This document shows positions 41,718-50,046 of a stretch of DNA of 64,000 nucleotides, piece by piece. The notes under the pieces were generated by a model. It did not search any database. It was not told where the DNA came from and was given only the letters and a program-made list of their open reading frames with translations. Numbering within the stretch: the first letter of the stretch is position 1; each line of letters begins with the position of its first letter. The translations under genes and the position numbers were made by a program. Source of the stretch: Prevotella sp. (lineage in GTDB: Bacteria > Bacteroidota > Bacteroidia > Bacteroidales > Bacteroidaceae); NCBI GenBank assembly GCA_017449495.1, contig JAFTFO010000018.1, positions 1-64,000 on the forward strand, given 5' to 3'.

Positions 41718-41797
41718 CGTTTTGTGTATAAATTTCGTTTTGTCCACCTATTAAATCGTTTTGTCCACCTTTTCTTTTTAAATAATAAGTAACTTTG
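41718..41797 (+). promoter_or_regulatory. Direct-repeat operator and promoter of the arabinan-type operon
   Basis: CGTTTTGTCCACCT occurs at 41736-41749 and 41757-41770, exactly 21 bp apart, and a partial copy CGTTTTGTGTAT at 41718-41729. The -7 box TAACTTTG is at 41790-41797, about 50 nt before the susC start. Direct repeats about two turns apart just upstream of a promoter are the expected target of an AraC-type activator such as the regulator encoded immediately upstream. Confidence 0.6.
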
Positions 41798-41847
41798 CGA
41801 AAAATTTCACAAATAAACTAATTTTATTAAACTTAAAAAGACTAACA

Positions 41848-44800
41848 ATGAGGAAAGAAGTATTATTCTCTGTGATGCTACTGCTCGGCGCTGTGGGAGG
41901 ACTGACGTTCTGCCCGGCCACCGCAAAGGCATCTGTGCAGCAGGACCAGACCATCAAGGTCAGCGGTCAGGTTGTTGATCAGTCAGGAGAGGCGCTCATT
42001 GGTGCCACCGTCAAGGTAAAGGGTGCTCAGACGGGTGCCATTACCGACTTCGACGGTAACTTCCAGCTGGATGCTCCTGCTAATGCTACGCTCGTAGTGA
42101 GCTATGTGGGTTACAAGGATCGTGAGGTTGCCGTACGCGGACGTGCGCTCCTGAATCAAATTGAATTAGAATCAGACGCCATGATGCTCGATCAGGTGGT
42201 TGTCGTGGGTTACGGTGTTCAGAAGAAGGCCGACCTGACGGGTTCGGTCAGTATCGTGAATGCTGACGAGCTGAAGCGCGTGTCTCACTCGAACATCTCG
42301 TCGATGCTCGAAGGTAAGGTGGCTGGTGTGCAGATCACTTCCGACGGTCAGCCCGGTGCCGACCCGCTGGTGCGTATCCGTGGTATCGGCTCTTTCGGTA
42401 GCACCGCTCCTCTGTATGTGATCGACGGTGTGCCTATGGGTACTTCGATCCGCGACTTCTCGCCGAACGATATCGAGACCATCCAGGTGCTGAAGGATGC
42501 TTCTGCCGGTGCCATCTACGGTTCTCGTGCTGCTAACGGTGTGGTGATCATCACGACCAAGGGCGGTAAGAAGGAGCAGCCTCTGAAGGTTGACTACAAG
42601 GGTTACTTCGGTGTCGACCAGATCCAGAAGGATGTCTACGACCTGACGAACGCTGAGCAGTACAGCCGTTATCTCGGTATTGCTGCCGAGAATGCCGGTA
42701 TCCCTGCTCCTGGCGGCTATACCAAGGGTGGTGACGGTTACTACCATTTCATGGACGGTACCGATACTGACTGGCTGAGTGAGGCCTTTAAGACGGGTAT
42801 TCGCCAGAACCACAGCGTGAACCTGAGCGGTGGTGGCGTTAATAATACCTATAATATTAGTCTTGACTACTATAATCAGAAAGGTACGCTCGAGGGCGCA
42901 GGTCCTAACTTTGAGCGTTATACGGCTCGTGTGAACAACACGATGGACACCAAGTTCATCAAGTTCCGCACCAGCCTCGTCTACTCGCACTCCGACCAGG
43001 ACAACCTGGCTGTGTCGAACGCCAACGAGTATGTGCAGGGTCTGTATGGTAATCTGGGTAACGTGCTGGGTGGCGTGCTGAACATGCAGCCTACCATCAA
43101 GGCCTACGACGAGAGCACTTGGGTGCTCGACGACAAGGTGGGCTCGGCCAGCGGCTACCGCTACGATGCCTACGGCTATGGCGTGTACTACGACACCATC
43201 CACGGTGACATCTCGGCCATGAACCCGCTGCTGGTGAACAATATGCTGACCCGTAACACGATCGTGGACCGTTTCGTGGGTACGGCTTCTGCCGATGTCG
43301 ACCTGCTCGGCATGGTGGGCATCAAGAGCAAGAACCACCAGCTGACCTATAAGATCAACCTCTCTTACAGCACGACCTCTTGCAACGACAAGACTTGGAT
43401 CCCCGCTTGGATTCAGAGTAACCGTGTGTATCTGGCTAAGGAGAACGAGCGCCTGACGAAGGCTCACCGCAAGTACACCGACGCCCTGATCGAGAACACG
43501 CTGACTTGGGACGGCACGATGGGCCTGCACCATGCTAACCTCGTGGTCGGTCAGACCTTCGAACAGGAGAACACCAACACGATGTCGGCCACTGGCGTGA
43601 ACCTCTCCGAGCCTTACTTCCTGCAGTTGCAGAACGCCAGCTCTTGGAGTGCCGACAGTTATGAGTACAAGCACACGCTGGCATCTTACCTGGCTCGTCT
43701 GAACTACGACTACGACGGCAAGTATCTCGTCTCAGGTATCGTACGCCGTGACGGTAGCTCTCGTCTGTCGAAGGACATCCGCTGGGATACCTTCACCTCT
43801 GTCTCTCTCGGCTGGCGCTTCGATAAGGAGAAGTTCTTCCCCATCGACCGCGACATCGTGAACATGTTCAAGCTGCGCGCCAGCTATGGTGAGCTGGGTT
43901 ACGAGGCTGCCGTGGGCGACTACGCCATCAACGCTACTATGGCCCGTAACAACATGACCTACAGCTTCGGCAACCAGCCTATCACCGGTTCTGCCGTCTC
44001 GACCTTCGTGAACGAGAACCTGACCTGGGAGAAGAGAAAGACCATGAACGTGGGTCTCGACCTCGCTTTCTTCAACAACCGCATCGAGTTCACTGCAGAG
44101 TGGTATAAGAACAAGTCGGAGGACCTGCTCTATAACGTGCCCGTTCCTGCCAGCGCAGGTGTGGCCAACGCTTCTGTGACCATGAACGCCGCCTCGATGG
44201 AGAACAGCGGTTTCGAGTTCTCGGCTACCTATCGTAACCGTGACCACGCCCTGAAGCACGAGATCAGCGCCAACCTGAGCACCCTGAAGAACAAGGTGAC
44301 CTCGCTCGGTTTCGGTACTGAGAAGTACATCACCGGCGCCTATATCACGGAGGTAGGTCAGGAAGTCGGTAAGTTCTACGGCTGGGACTATCAGGGCATC
44401 ATCCGTACCCAGGAGCAACTTGACGAGCTGAACGCCATCGCACAGGCCAAGGGCCTCGCTGAGTATCAGCCCGGTGCCCAGGTGGGTGACTGCTACTATC
44501 GCGACGTGAACGGCGACGGCCAGATCAACGCCGACGACCAGACGGTGCTCGGCAGCGGCCTGCCCTCAGTGAACTTCGGTCTGAGCGCTCACTTAGAGTA
44601 CGGTATCTTCGACCTGAGCATCTCGACCTTCGGTGCACTTGGCTACCACGTGACCGACTATCTCTACAACACACTGAACTCCAGCTACGGCTACGGCAAC
44701 AAGGATGTGAACATCCTGAACGCCAACCAGTGGGACGGCTCAACCTACGTGAGCAGCATCCCCCGTACCTATCTGTCGAACAGCGCTACGCTGGGTTGGA

Positions 44801-45066
44801 ACGACCTGTTCTGCGACCGTCAGATCCAGAATGCCGCTTACTGGAAGATCGCCAATATCGAACTGGGTTGCAACCTGCCTAACAAGTGGTTTGCTAACTA
44901 TGTCACCGGTGTCCGCGTCTATGTATCGGCACAGAACCTCTATACTTTCACTGGATATAAGGGCTACAACGTCGACTATGCCGGCGGTACCTTCACTCCG
45001 GGCTACAACTACTGCTCGTACCCGACGGCACGCAGCTTCATGGCCGGTCTGAACTTCACCTTCTGA
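41848..45066 (+). CDS. SusC-like TonB-dependent outer-membrane transporter (arabinan locus)
   Basis: 1,072 residues. Signal peptide ending TAKASVQQ, carboxypeptidase-regulatory-like domain (VSGQVVDQSGEALIGATV), plug (VVVVGYGVQKKADLTGSV, GVQITSDGQPG, DGVPMG) and barrel ending ARSFMAGLNFTF. It imports oligosaccharides with its SusD partner encoded 52 bp downstream. Three GH43 genes downstream point to arabinan or arabinose-rich oligosaccharides as substrate. Codon use is strongly biased (GGT, CGT, AAC, ATC) compared with porU or the glycosyltransferases, as expected for a highly expressed protein. A 500-codon antisense ORF here is a shadow of that bias. Confidence 0.93.
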   Translation: MRKEVLFSVMLLLGAVGGLTFCPATAKASVQQDQTIKVSGQVVDQSGEALIGATVKVKGAQTGAITDFDGNFQLDAPANATLVVSYVGYKDREVAVRGRALLNQIELESDAMMLDQVVVVGYGVQKKADLTGSVSIVNADELKRVSHSNISSMLEGKVAGVQITSDGQPGADPLVRIRGIGSFGSTAPLYVIDGVPMGTSIRDFSPNDIETIQVLKDASAGAIYGSRAANGVVIITTKGGKKEQPLKVDYKGYFGVDQIQKDVYDLTNAEQYSRYLGIAAENAGIPAPGGYTKGGDGYYHFMDGTDTDWLSEAFKTGIRQNHSVNLSGGGVNNTYNISLDYYNQKGTLEGAGPNFERYTARVNNTMDTKFIKFRTSLVYSHSDQDNLAVSNANEYVQGLYGNLGNVLGGVLNMQPTIKAYDESTWVLDDKVGSASGYRYDAYGYGVYYDTIHGDISAMNPLLVNNMLTRNTIVDRFVGTASADVDLLGMVGIKSKNHQLTYKINLSYSTTSCNDKTWIPAWIQSNRVYLAKENERLTKAHRKYTDALIENTLTWDGTMGLHHANLVVGQTFEQENTNTMSATGVNLSEPYFLQLQNASSWSADSYEYKHTLASYLARLNYDYDGKYLVSGIVRRDGSSRLSKDIRWDTFTSVSLGWRFDKEKFFPIDRDIVNMFKLRASYGELGYEAAVGDYAINATMARNNMTYSFGNQPITGSAVSTFVNENLTWEKRKTMNVGLDLAFFNNRIEFTAEWYKNKSEDLLYNVPVPASAGVANASVTMNAASMENSGFEFSATYRNRDHALKHEISANLSTLKNKVTSLGFGTEKYITGAYITEVGQEVGKFYGWDYQGIIRTQEQLDELNAIAQAKGLAEYQPGAQVGDCYYRDVNGDGQINADDQTVLGSGLPSVNFGLSAHLEYGIFDLSISTFGALGYHVTDYLYNTLNSSYGYGNKDVNILNANQWDGSTYVSSIPRTYLSNSATLGWNDLFCDRQIQNAAYWKIANIELGCNLPNKWFANYVTGVRVYVSAQNLYTFTGYKGYNVDYAGGTFTPGYNYCSYPTARSFMAGLNFTF

Positions 45067-45105
45067 TGAAGAATGAAAGAATGAAAAAATGAAAAAATGA
45101 AATAA
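45066..45105 (+). repeat. AATGAAAAAATGAA array between susC and susD
   Basis: Five units of the type AATGAAA-GAATGAAAAA overlap the susC stop. Same family as 36768-36808. Confidence 0.6.
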
Positions 45106-45118
45106 ATAAGAATACGAT

Positions 45119-46864
45119 ATGAAACTATATAGAATTTCCTTTGCTCTTCTGCTGGGTCTTGGTACTCTCACATCGTGCGAAGACAAGTTGGACGTACAGA
45201 ACCCCAACCAGCAGACGACAGCTACATTCGGTTATACGGCCGAAGAACTGGAGGAGAATGTGATTGCCGCTTACAACCACATTCGTATGGAGGGAACCTA
45301 CGCCCGTGTAGGCTATACGCTCGACGTTTGCCGCGGTGATGAGGTCTGGAATTCGTCGCAGGTATGGTATATGCCGTTCGACGACCTGAACGCTCCCTTT
45401 ACCGACGAGATCGGCCAGTGGTCTTGGCGCGACTGGTACTACACGATCAATGTATGTAACTATACGCTCTCTCGTTGTGGCGATGACAACAGCGCCCTGA
45501 ACGATCAGATGAAGCGCATCAAGGGACAGATGCTGTTCCTGCGCGGTCTGGCTTACTATAATCTGACGGGTTACTATCAGAACCCCATCCTGATTACGGA
45601 CTACAACACTTATTCTACCCTCGACGGTCTGTATGGCACGAACAGCACATACGACGAGGCTTGGGATCAGGTGGAGGCTGACCTCTCTGAGGCCATGACG
45701 CTGCTGCCTACCCGTGATGCCGGTGGTGAGTGGGCCAAGGGTCGTGCTACCAGCGGTGCTGCTGCCGGCTACTATGCCCGCGCCCTGATGATGCGCCACA
45801 AGTACAGTGAGGCACTCACCGTGCTGAAGGATATCATCAACGGTCGCTACGGCACCTATAAACTGATGGCTAACTACGGTGACAACTTCCGTGAGGGTCC
45901 TGCCTACGAGAACAACGACGAGAGCCTCTTCGAGATCCAGTATCTGGACTACGGTTCTCAGGGTACCGACGACGAGTGGACACCGGTGAACACCAGTCCG
46001 AACGCCACTCAGGGTCACGCCATCGAGAGTAACTACGGTCCTGGCGACTGCGGTGGCTGGGCTGACCTCTCCGCTTCTCCCTGGCTCTACAACCTCTTCA
46101 AGGCAGAGCGCACTACCAGCGGTTCTCTCGACCCGCGCCTCTACTGGACCATCGGCACCTATGAGCCCGAGTGGGAAGGCTTCGAGTACGGTAATGTCAG
46201 CTACACCCTGCCCATCTCTCCCGATGAGCCCGTTGTGACCAACAATAACTATGGTGGTCTGCCTATCGCTAAGCACACCAACCTGCGCACTGGTCTCTAC
46301 GACAAGGTGGTGACTGGTCTGCACTGCGGTATCAACCTGCGCATGATGCGCTACAGCGACGTGCTGCTCCGTGCTGCTGAGTGCGAGAATGAGGTCAACG
46401 GCCCGACACAGCAGGCTATCGACTGGATCAACCAGGTGCGCAACCGTGCCGGTCTGGCTAACCTGAGCCTTTCTGACTTCAGCGGCAATGCCGATAAGCT
46501 CTTTGAGCAGATTGCCAACGTGGAGCGCCCGAAGGAGTTCGGCTGTGAGTTCGGTCGTGGCTTCGACCTGGTTCGCTGGGGATTCTTCTATAGCAATGAT
46601 CGTCTGCAGCAGATCAAGGAACATGGCACCTTCCGTCGTACCAACGACAGGACGAGGGTGAAGGAGAGCGTCAGCTATTCTGAGGTAGGCAACGATCCTG
46701 AACTGAAGAGTTCTTACGACAGCTGGATCCAGGGTCATGAGTTCTTCCCCATCTATCAGGGTACGCTGAATGACAACCCCAACCTGAATGGTAACTCTGC
46801 TAATAACAGCTCCAGCAATGCTGACCAGCTCTACGGCCCAGTACACCCTGTGGTGAACCTCTGA
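45119..46864 (+). CDS. SusD-like outer-membrane lipoprotein (arabinan locus)
   Basis: 581 residues of the SusD/RagB family. Lipobox LGTLTSCEDKLDVQNPN. Helical part includes RIKGQMLFLRGLAYYNLTGYY (in pieces: KGQMLFLRG, AYYNLTGYYQNP), later LRMMRYSDVLLRAAE and the C-terminal ERPKEFGCEFGRGFDLVRWG (in pieces: FGCEFGRGFDLVRWG) and FFPIYQGTLNDNPNLNGN. It should form the lid of the SusC transporter encoded just before it and bind arabinan-type glycan. Strong codon bias as in its partner. A 573-codon antisense ORF covering it is a shadow. Confidence 0.93.
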   Translation: MKLYRISFALLLGLGTLTSCEDKLDVQNPNQQTTATFGYTAEELEENVIAAYNHIRMEGTYARVGYTLDVCRGDEVWNSSQVWYMPFDDLNAPFTDEIGQWSWRDWYYTINVCNYTLSRCGDDNSALNDQMKRIKGQMLFLRGLAYYNLTGYYQNPILITDYNTYSTLDGLYGTNSTYDEAWDQVEADLSEAMTLLPTRDAGGEWAKGRATSGAAAGYYARALMMRHKYSEALTVLKDIINGRYGTYKLMANYGDNFREGPAYENNDESLFEIQYLDYGSQGTDDEWTPVNTSPNATQGHAIESNYGPGDCGGWADLSASPWLYNLFKAERTTSGSLDPRLYWTIGTYEPEWEGFEYGNVSYTLPISPDEPVVTNNNYGGLPIAKHTNLRTGLYDKVVTGLHCGINLRMMRYSDVLLRAAECENEVNGPTQQAIDWINQVRNRAGLANLSLSDFSGNADKLFEQIANVERPKEFGCEFGRGFDLVRWGFFYSNDRLQQIKEHGTFRRTNDRTRVKESVSYSEVGNDPELKSSYDSWIQGHEFFPIYQGTLNDNPNLNGNSANNSSSNADQLYGPVHPVVNL

Positions 46865-46865
46865 T

Positions 46866-46905
46866 ATAGGTAAAAAGGTAAAAAAGTAAAAAAGTAAAAA
46901 GATAC
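46866..46905 (+). repeat. GGTAAAAA array between susD and the glycan-binding protein gene
   Basis: Four to five units (GGTAAAAA, GGTAAAAAA, GTAAAAAA, GTAAAAAG) fill the gap, the same family as around porV. Confidence 0.65.
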
Positions 46906-46909
46906 AATT

Positions 46910-48832
46910 ATGAAATACAATAAAATAGCAACCGCTTTCTGTGCAGCAGCCCTGGGCCTGCTGTCGCTGACGAGCTGCGAGGGCGGTGACTTATTCAGCA
47001 TAGATTCTCCCGACTGGCTTTCTTCAAAGGCTGACTCTATCGCTGCCGAGAAAGCTGCCAACCAGGGAGGTGAAGAGGAAATCGAAGGCCTCGAGGAAGA
47101 TGTGTACACCATCGGTGCCACCGACTACAGCACTGGCTGGTGGGCTCAGTTCACCAAGTATTATCAGATTCCCGAGGGCGGCAAGTGGGTGGCCCAGTTC
47201 AACCTGAACATCAACCCCGCTGCCACGAATACCTACAAGAACTTCGCTATGATCATCTGTAACGATGAGGACCGTGGCGCAGCTAACTATACAGAGTATG
47301 GTGCTATCCGCTATGACTATCAGCCGAGCGGTAACTCCGAGTGGGGTGACCATATCGACCGTAGCCTCGCAACGAGTGACCTGGAGTTCCAGACCGATAC
47401 CGACACGGGTGTCGACAAGCTCGGTGGTAAGGTGACGCTGACCGTAGACCGCTCTGAGGGCGGACTGCTGGTGACCATGACTAACGGTACTGTCACCAAG
47501 ACCTATACGCAGAAGACTCCATTAGTGAACCTCAATGCCGATCAGAGCAACACAAATATCCGTTGCTTCCTCGTTCCTGAGGGATCGTATATCAGCTTCA
47601 TTGGCAGTACCATCGAGCCGATCGGTGGCTTCACCTCTAAGGAGGACAAGCAGCCGCTGTCGATGACCCTCAACGGTGTGCCCAAGAAGGTGCTCCAGGG
47701 TGCTACGTTAGAAGAGGCCTTTGCCAACGTCACCGCTACCATCCAGTTCGAGCAGGAGGTATCTGCAACGGTGAAGTACGAGGACCTGACCTTCCAGGCT
47801 GTTCCCGACATGATGTCATTAGGTAAGAAGACCCTCATCGCCGCTTATGCCAAGACCTATAAGGGCGAGGGCGCTGCAGCTCCCGTCATCGGTACGGCTG
47901 AGTTCGAGGTGGTCGACAAGATGTACACCACCCTCGGTGCTACCGACAACTCTACCGGTTGGTGGGGCGCTCACTCCGAGAACATCAAGGTGGCTCCGAA
48001 TGAGACATACGTCAGCAGCTTCACCAACTACACCAGTGGTGCCAACAACTGGAACAACTTCGTGGTGGTGCTCTGCCGTGAGGATAACACTGAGTTCGCT
48101 GTGGTACGTGCCGACAACTTCGGTTGGGGCGAGGGTTATGAGAACAATCCTAACCTGTGGCTCAGCGGTGGTCAGGCTGACTGGGGTGCATGGCTCGCTG
48201 CTATGGACGGTGCCAAGGTGACCGTAGCCGTGACTAACAACGGTGATGGTTCTGCCGACGTTCTGGCTACGATGGAAGGCAACGACGGTAACGTCTACAC
48301 CCAGGAGTATAAGGGTATCAACATCGATCCCGAGGACTTCTACTTCCGCTATACGGTTGACGGCTGCCACCTCGAGTTCGACAACGTGCTGGGTGAGGAA
48401 GATAACTCTTCCGGCTGGTGGTCTGCTCACTCCACCATGCTGAACGTGCCCGTCGGCAAGACGGTCAGCACTCGCATCAGGAACTACACCAGCGGTGATA
48501 ACAACTGGAACAACTTCGTGGTAGTGCTCACCCGTGAGGATAACACCGAGTATGCTGTGGTACGTGCCGACAACTTCGGCTGGGGCGACAGTTACGGCGC
48601 TTGCACGCCGATCGGTACGCAGGGCGACTGGGCTACATGGCTCGCTGCTATGGACGAGGCACTGGTAACCGTCTCTGTGACCAACAACGGTGGTTCGGTA
48701 GACATCAAGTGCGTCATGCTCGGCAACGACGGTAACACCTACACGCAGGACTACATCGGCATCAGTCCTACCGACGGCGACGATGTGTTCTTCCGCTTCA
48801 CAGTGGATGGCTGCCACATGGTGTTTGAATAA
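46910..48832 (+). CDS. Surface glycan-binding lipoprotein with three repeated modules
   Basis: 640 residues, lipobox LLSLTSCEGGD. Three related modules: about 65-235 (GATDYSTGWWAQF, NTYKNFAMIICNDED), about 340-490 (GATDNSTGWWGAH, NNWNNFVVVLCREDNTE, VVRADNFGWG) and about 493-640 (EEDNSSGWWSAH, NNWNNFVVVLTREDNTE, VVRADNFGWG). A small Ig-like domain sits between modules 1 and 2 (MTLNGVPKKVLQG). The two last modules are nearly identical at DNA level over the core, which indicates recent duplication or gene conversion. Paired Trp residues fit glycan stacking. As the gene after susCD it is the expected surface glycan-binding protein; it has no catalytic motif that I recognise. Confidence 0.8.
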   Translation: MKYNKIATAFCAAALGLLSLTSCEGGDLFSIDSPDWLSSKADSIAAEKAANQGGEEEIEGLEEDVYTIGATDYSTGWWAQFTKYYQIPEGGKWVAQFNLNINPAATNTYKNFAMIICNDEDRGAANYTEYGAIRYDYQPSGNSEWGDHIDRSLATSDLEFQTDTDTGVDKLGGKVTLTVDRSEGGLLVTMTNGTVTKTYTQKTPLVNLNADQSNTNIRCFLVPEGSYISFIGSTIEPIGGFTSKEDKQPLSMTLNGVPKKVLQGATLEEAFANVTATIQFEQEVSATVKYEDLTFQAVPDMMSLGKKTLIAAYAKTYKGEGAAAPVIGTAEFEVVDKMYTTLGATDNSTGWWGAHSENIKVAPNETYVSSFTNYTSGANNWNNFVVVLCREDNTEFAVVRADNFGWGEGYENNPNLWLSGGQADWGAWLAAMDGAKVTVAVTNNGDGSADVLATMEGNDGNVYTQEYKGINIDPEDFYFRYTVDGCHLEFDNVLGEEDNSSGWWSAHSTMLNVPVGKTVSTRIRNYTSGDNNWNNFVVVLTREDNTEYAVVRADNFGWGDSYGACTPIGTQGDWATWLAAMDEALVTVSVTNNGGSVDIKCVMLGNDGNTYTQDYIGISPTDGDDVFFRFTVDGCHMVFE

Positions 48833-48877
48833 CCCTACGATTCCACATGATTTAAATACATAGTATTTCTATGAATA

Positions 48878-48908
48878 GGGGGCGGACTTTGCGAAGCCCG
48901 CCCCCTTT
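48878..48908 (+). terminator. Terminator-like hairpin after the glycan-binding protein gene
   Basis: GGGGGCGG and CCGCCCCC arms with an internal CTT/AAG extension and a 4-nt loop, followed by TTTACTTTC. It lies between the transport and enzyme genes of the arabinan locus and may lower expression of the GH43 genes relative to susCD. Confidence 0.65.
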
Positions 48909-48934
48909 ACTTTCTTCCTAACATACTGTAAGAT

Positions 48935-50026
48935 ATGAAAGCGAAAACAATATTGTGGTCGCTGGCAGCCCTCTTTGTCTCTACTCAGGCGGTCGCCCAG
49001 CCTCGCCACTTCAATAGAACCGACTTCCAGACGGACATGCCGATGGTCCACGACCCGGTGATGGCCTGTGAAGATAGTACATATCATATCTTCGCTACGG
49101 GCATGGGCATCCAGCACATGACCTCAAAGGACCGCAAGACCTGGACGGTGAAGGCAGACCCCGTGATGAGTGTCATCCCCAAGTGGACGCACGACTCCGT
49201 GCCCGGCTTTACCCATCATGTGTGGGCACCCGATGTCATCAGGTGGCACGGCAAGTGGTGGCTCGCCTATAGCTGTTCTACCTTCGGGCGCAACGGCTCG
49301 GCCATCGGACTGCTCTCCTGTCGTTCCTTAGCCTCTGGCCTGTGGGACGACGAGGGGTGTATCGTCACCTCCCGTGAAGGTCGTGACAACTGGAACGCCA
49401 TCGACCCCAACTTCGTCATCGACGACCAGGACCAGCCTTGGCTCGTGTGGGGCTCCTTCTGGGACGGCATCCAACTCGTGCGCCTCGACACTACCATGCA
49501 TGTGGCTGTGTCACAGCCGCTTGCCTCTGGCGCTTCACATCGTGAGGTGCCCCGTACCATCGCCCGTCGGTTCAACCTCAACGTTCCCGACGGAAAGAAT
49601 ACCCTCGCCGTGAATCCTAACCCGCCCAAGAACCCGACGTCAGACTTCGCCGGTCCCAATGCCATCGAGGCCCCGTTTATCTTCAAGCACGACGGGTGGT
49701 ACTATCTCTTCGTGTCGTGGGACTACTGCTGTCAGGGTTCCAAGAGCAATTACCGTGTAGCCGTAGGTCGCAGCCGTTCTGTCGAAGGCCCCTATCTCGA
49801 CAGCAAGGGTGTTGACATGCGTGACGGTGGAGGAAACATCTTCCTCGAAGGTGACAAGAAAGAGTATGAGGCTGCCGGCCACTGCGCCGCCTACCACCTC
49901 GACGATCAGGACATCTTCATCTGTCACGGCTATAGTGTCGCCCAGCAGGGTGCCTCTGTCCTCATCCAGCGTCCCATCCTCTGGACATCCGACGGGTGGC
50001 CAACGTTGGCTAACGTTGGCAATTGA
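48935..50026 (+). CDS. GH43 endo-arabinanase (arabinan endo-1,5-alpha-L-arabinanase)
   Basis: 363 residues: signal peptide ending QAVAQPRH and a single five-bladed propeller of GH43. The base Asp is in MVHDPVM, the transition-state Asp in NAIDPNFVID and the acid Glu in NAIEAPFIF; HHVWAPDVI and WYYLFVSWDYC are typical of the endo-arabinanase subfamily (GH43_5 type). It cuts the alpha-1,5-linked arabinan backbone. No tail or lipobox, so periplasmic or released location is likely. It lies 102 bp after the glycan-binding protein gene, past a terminator-like hairpin, and 20 bp before the next GH43 gene, with a TCAATT array between them. Confidence 0.88.
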   Translation: MKAKTILWSLAALFVSTQAVAQPRHFNRTDFQTDMPMVHDPVMACEDSTYHIFATGMGIQHMTSKDRKTWTVKADPVMSVIPKWTHDSVPGFTHHVWAPDVIRWHGKWWLAYSCSTFGRNGSAIGLLSCRSLASGLWDDEGCIVTSREGRDNWNAIDPNFVIDDQDQPWLVWGSFWDGIQLVRLDTTMHVAVSQPLASGASHREVPRTIARRFNLNVPDGKNTLAVNPNPPKNPTSDFAGPNAIEAPFIFKHDGWYYLFVSWDYCCQGSKSNYRVAVGRSRSVEGPYLDSKGVDMRDGGGNIFLEGDKKEYEAAGHCAAYHLDDQDIFICHGYSVAQQGASVLIQRPILWTSDGWPTLANVGN

Positions 50027-50046
50027 CAATTGATAATTGAAAATTT
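50020..50046 (+). repeat. AATTGACAATTGATAATTGAAA array between GH43 genes
   Basis: Three units overlap the stop of the first GH43 gene and run to the start of the next. Just before it, AACGTTGGCTAACGTTGGC duplicates 9-10 bp within the last codons (LANVGN). Confidence 0.65.

Noticed and set aside
42172..43674. 500-codon minus-strand ORF inside susC
   Set aside because: Antisense shadow of a strongly codon-biased gene; no signal, motif or promoter.
45125..46846. 573-codon minus-strand ORF inside susD
   Set aside because: Antisense shadow of a codon-biased SusD gene with clear family motifs on the plus strand.
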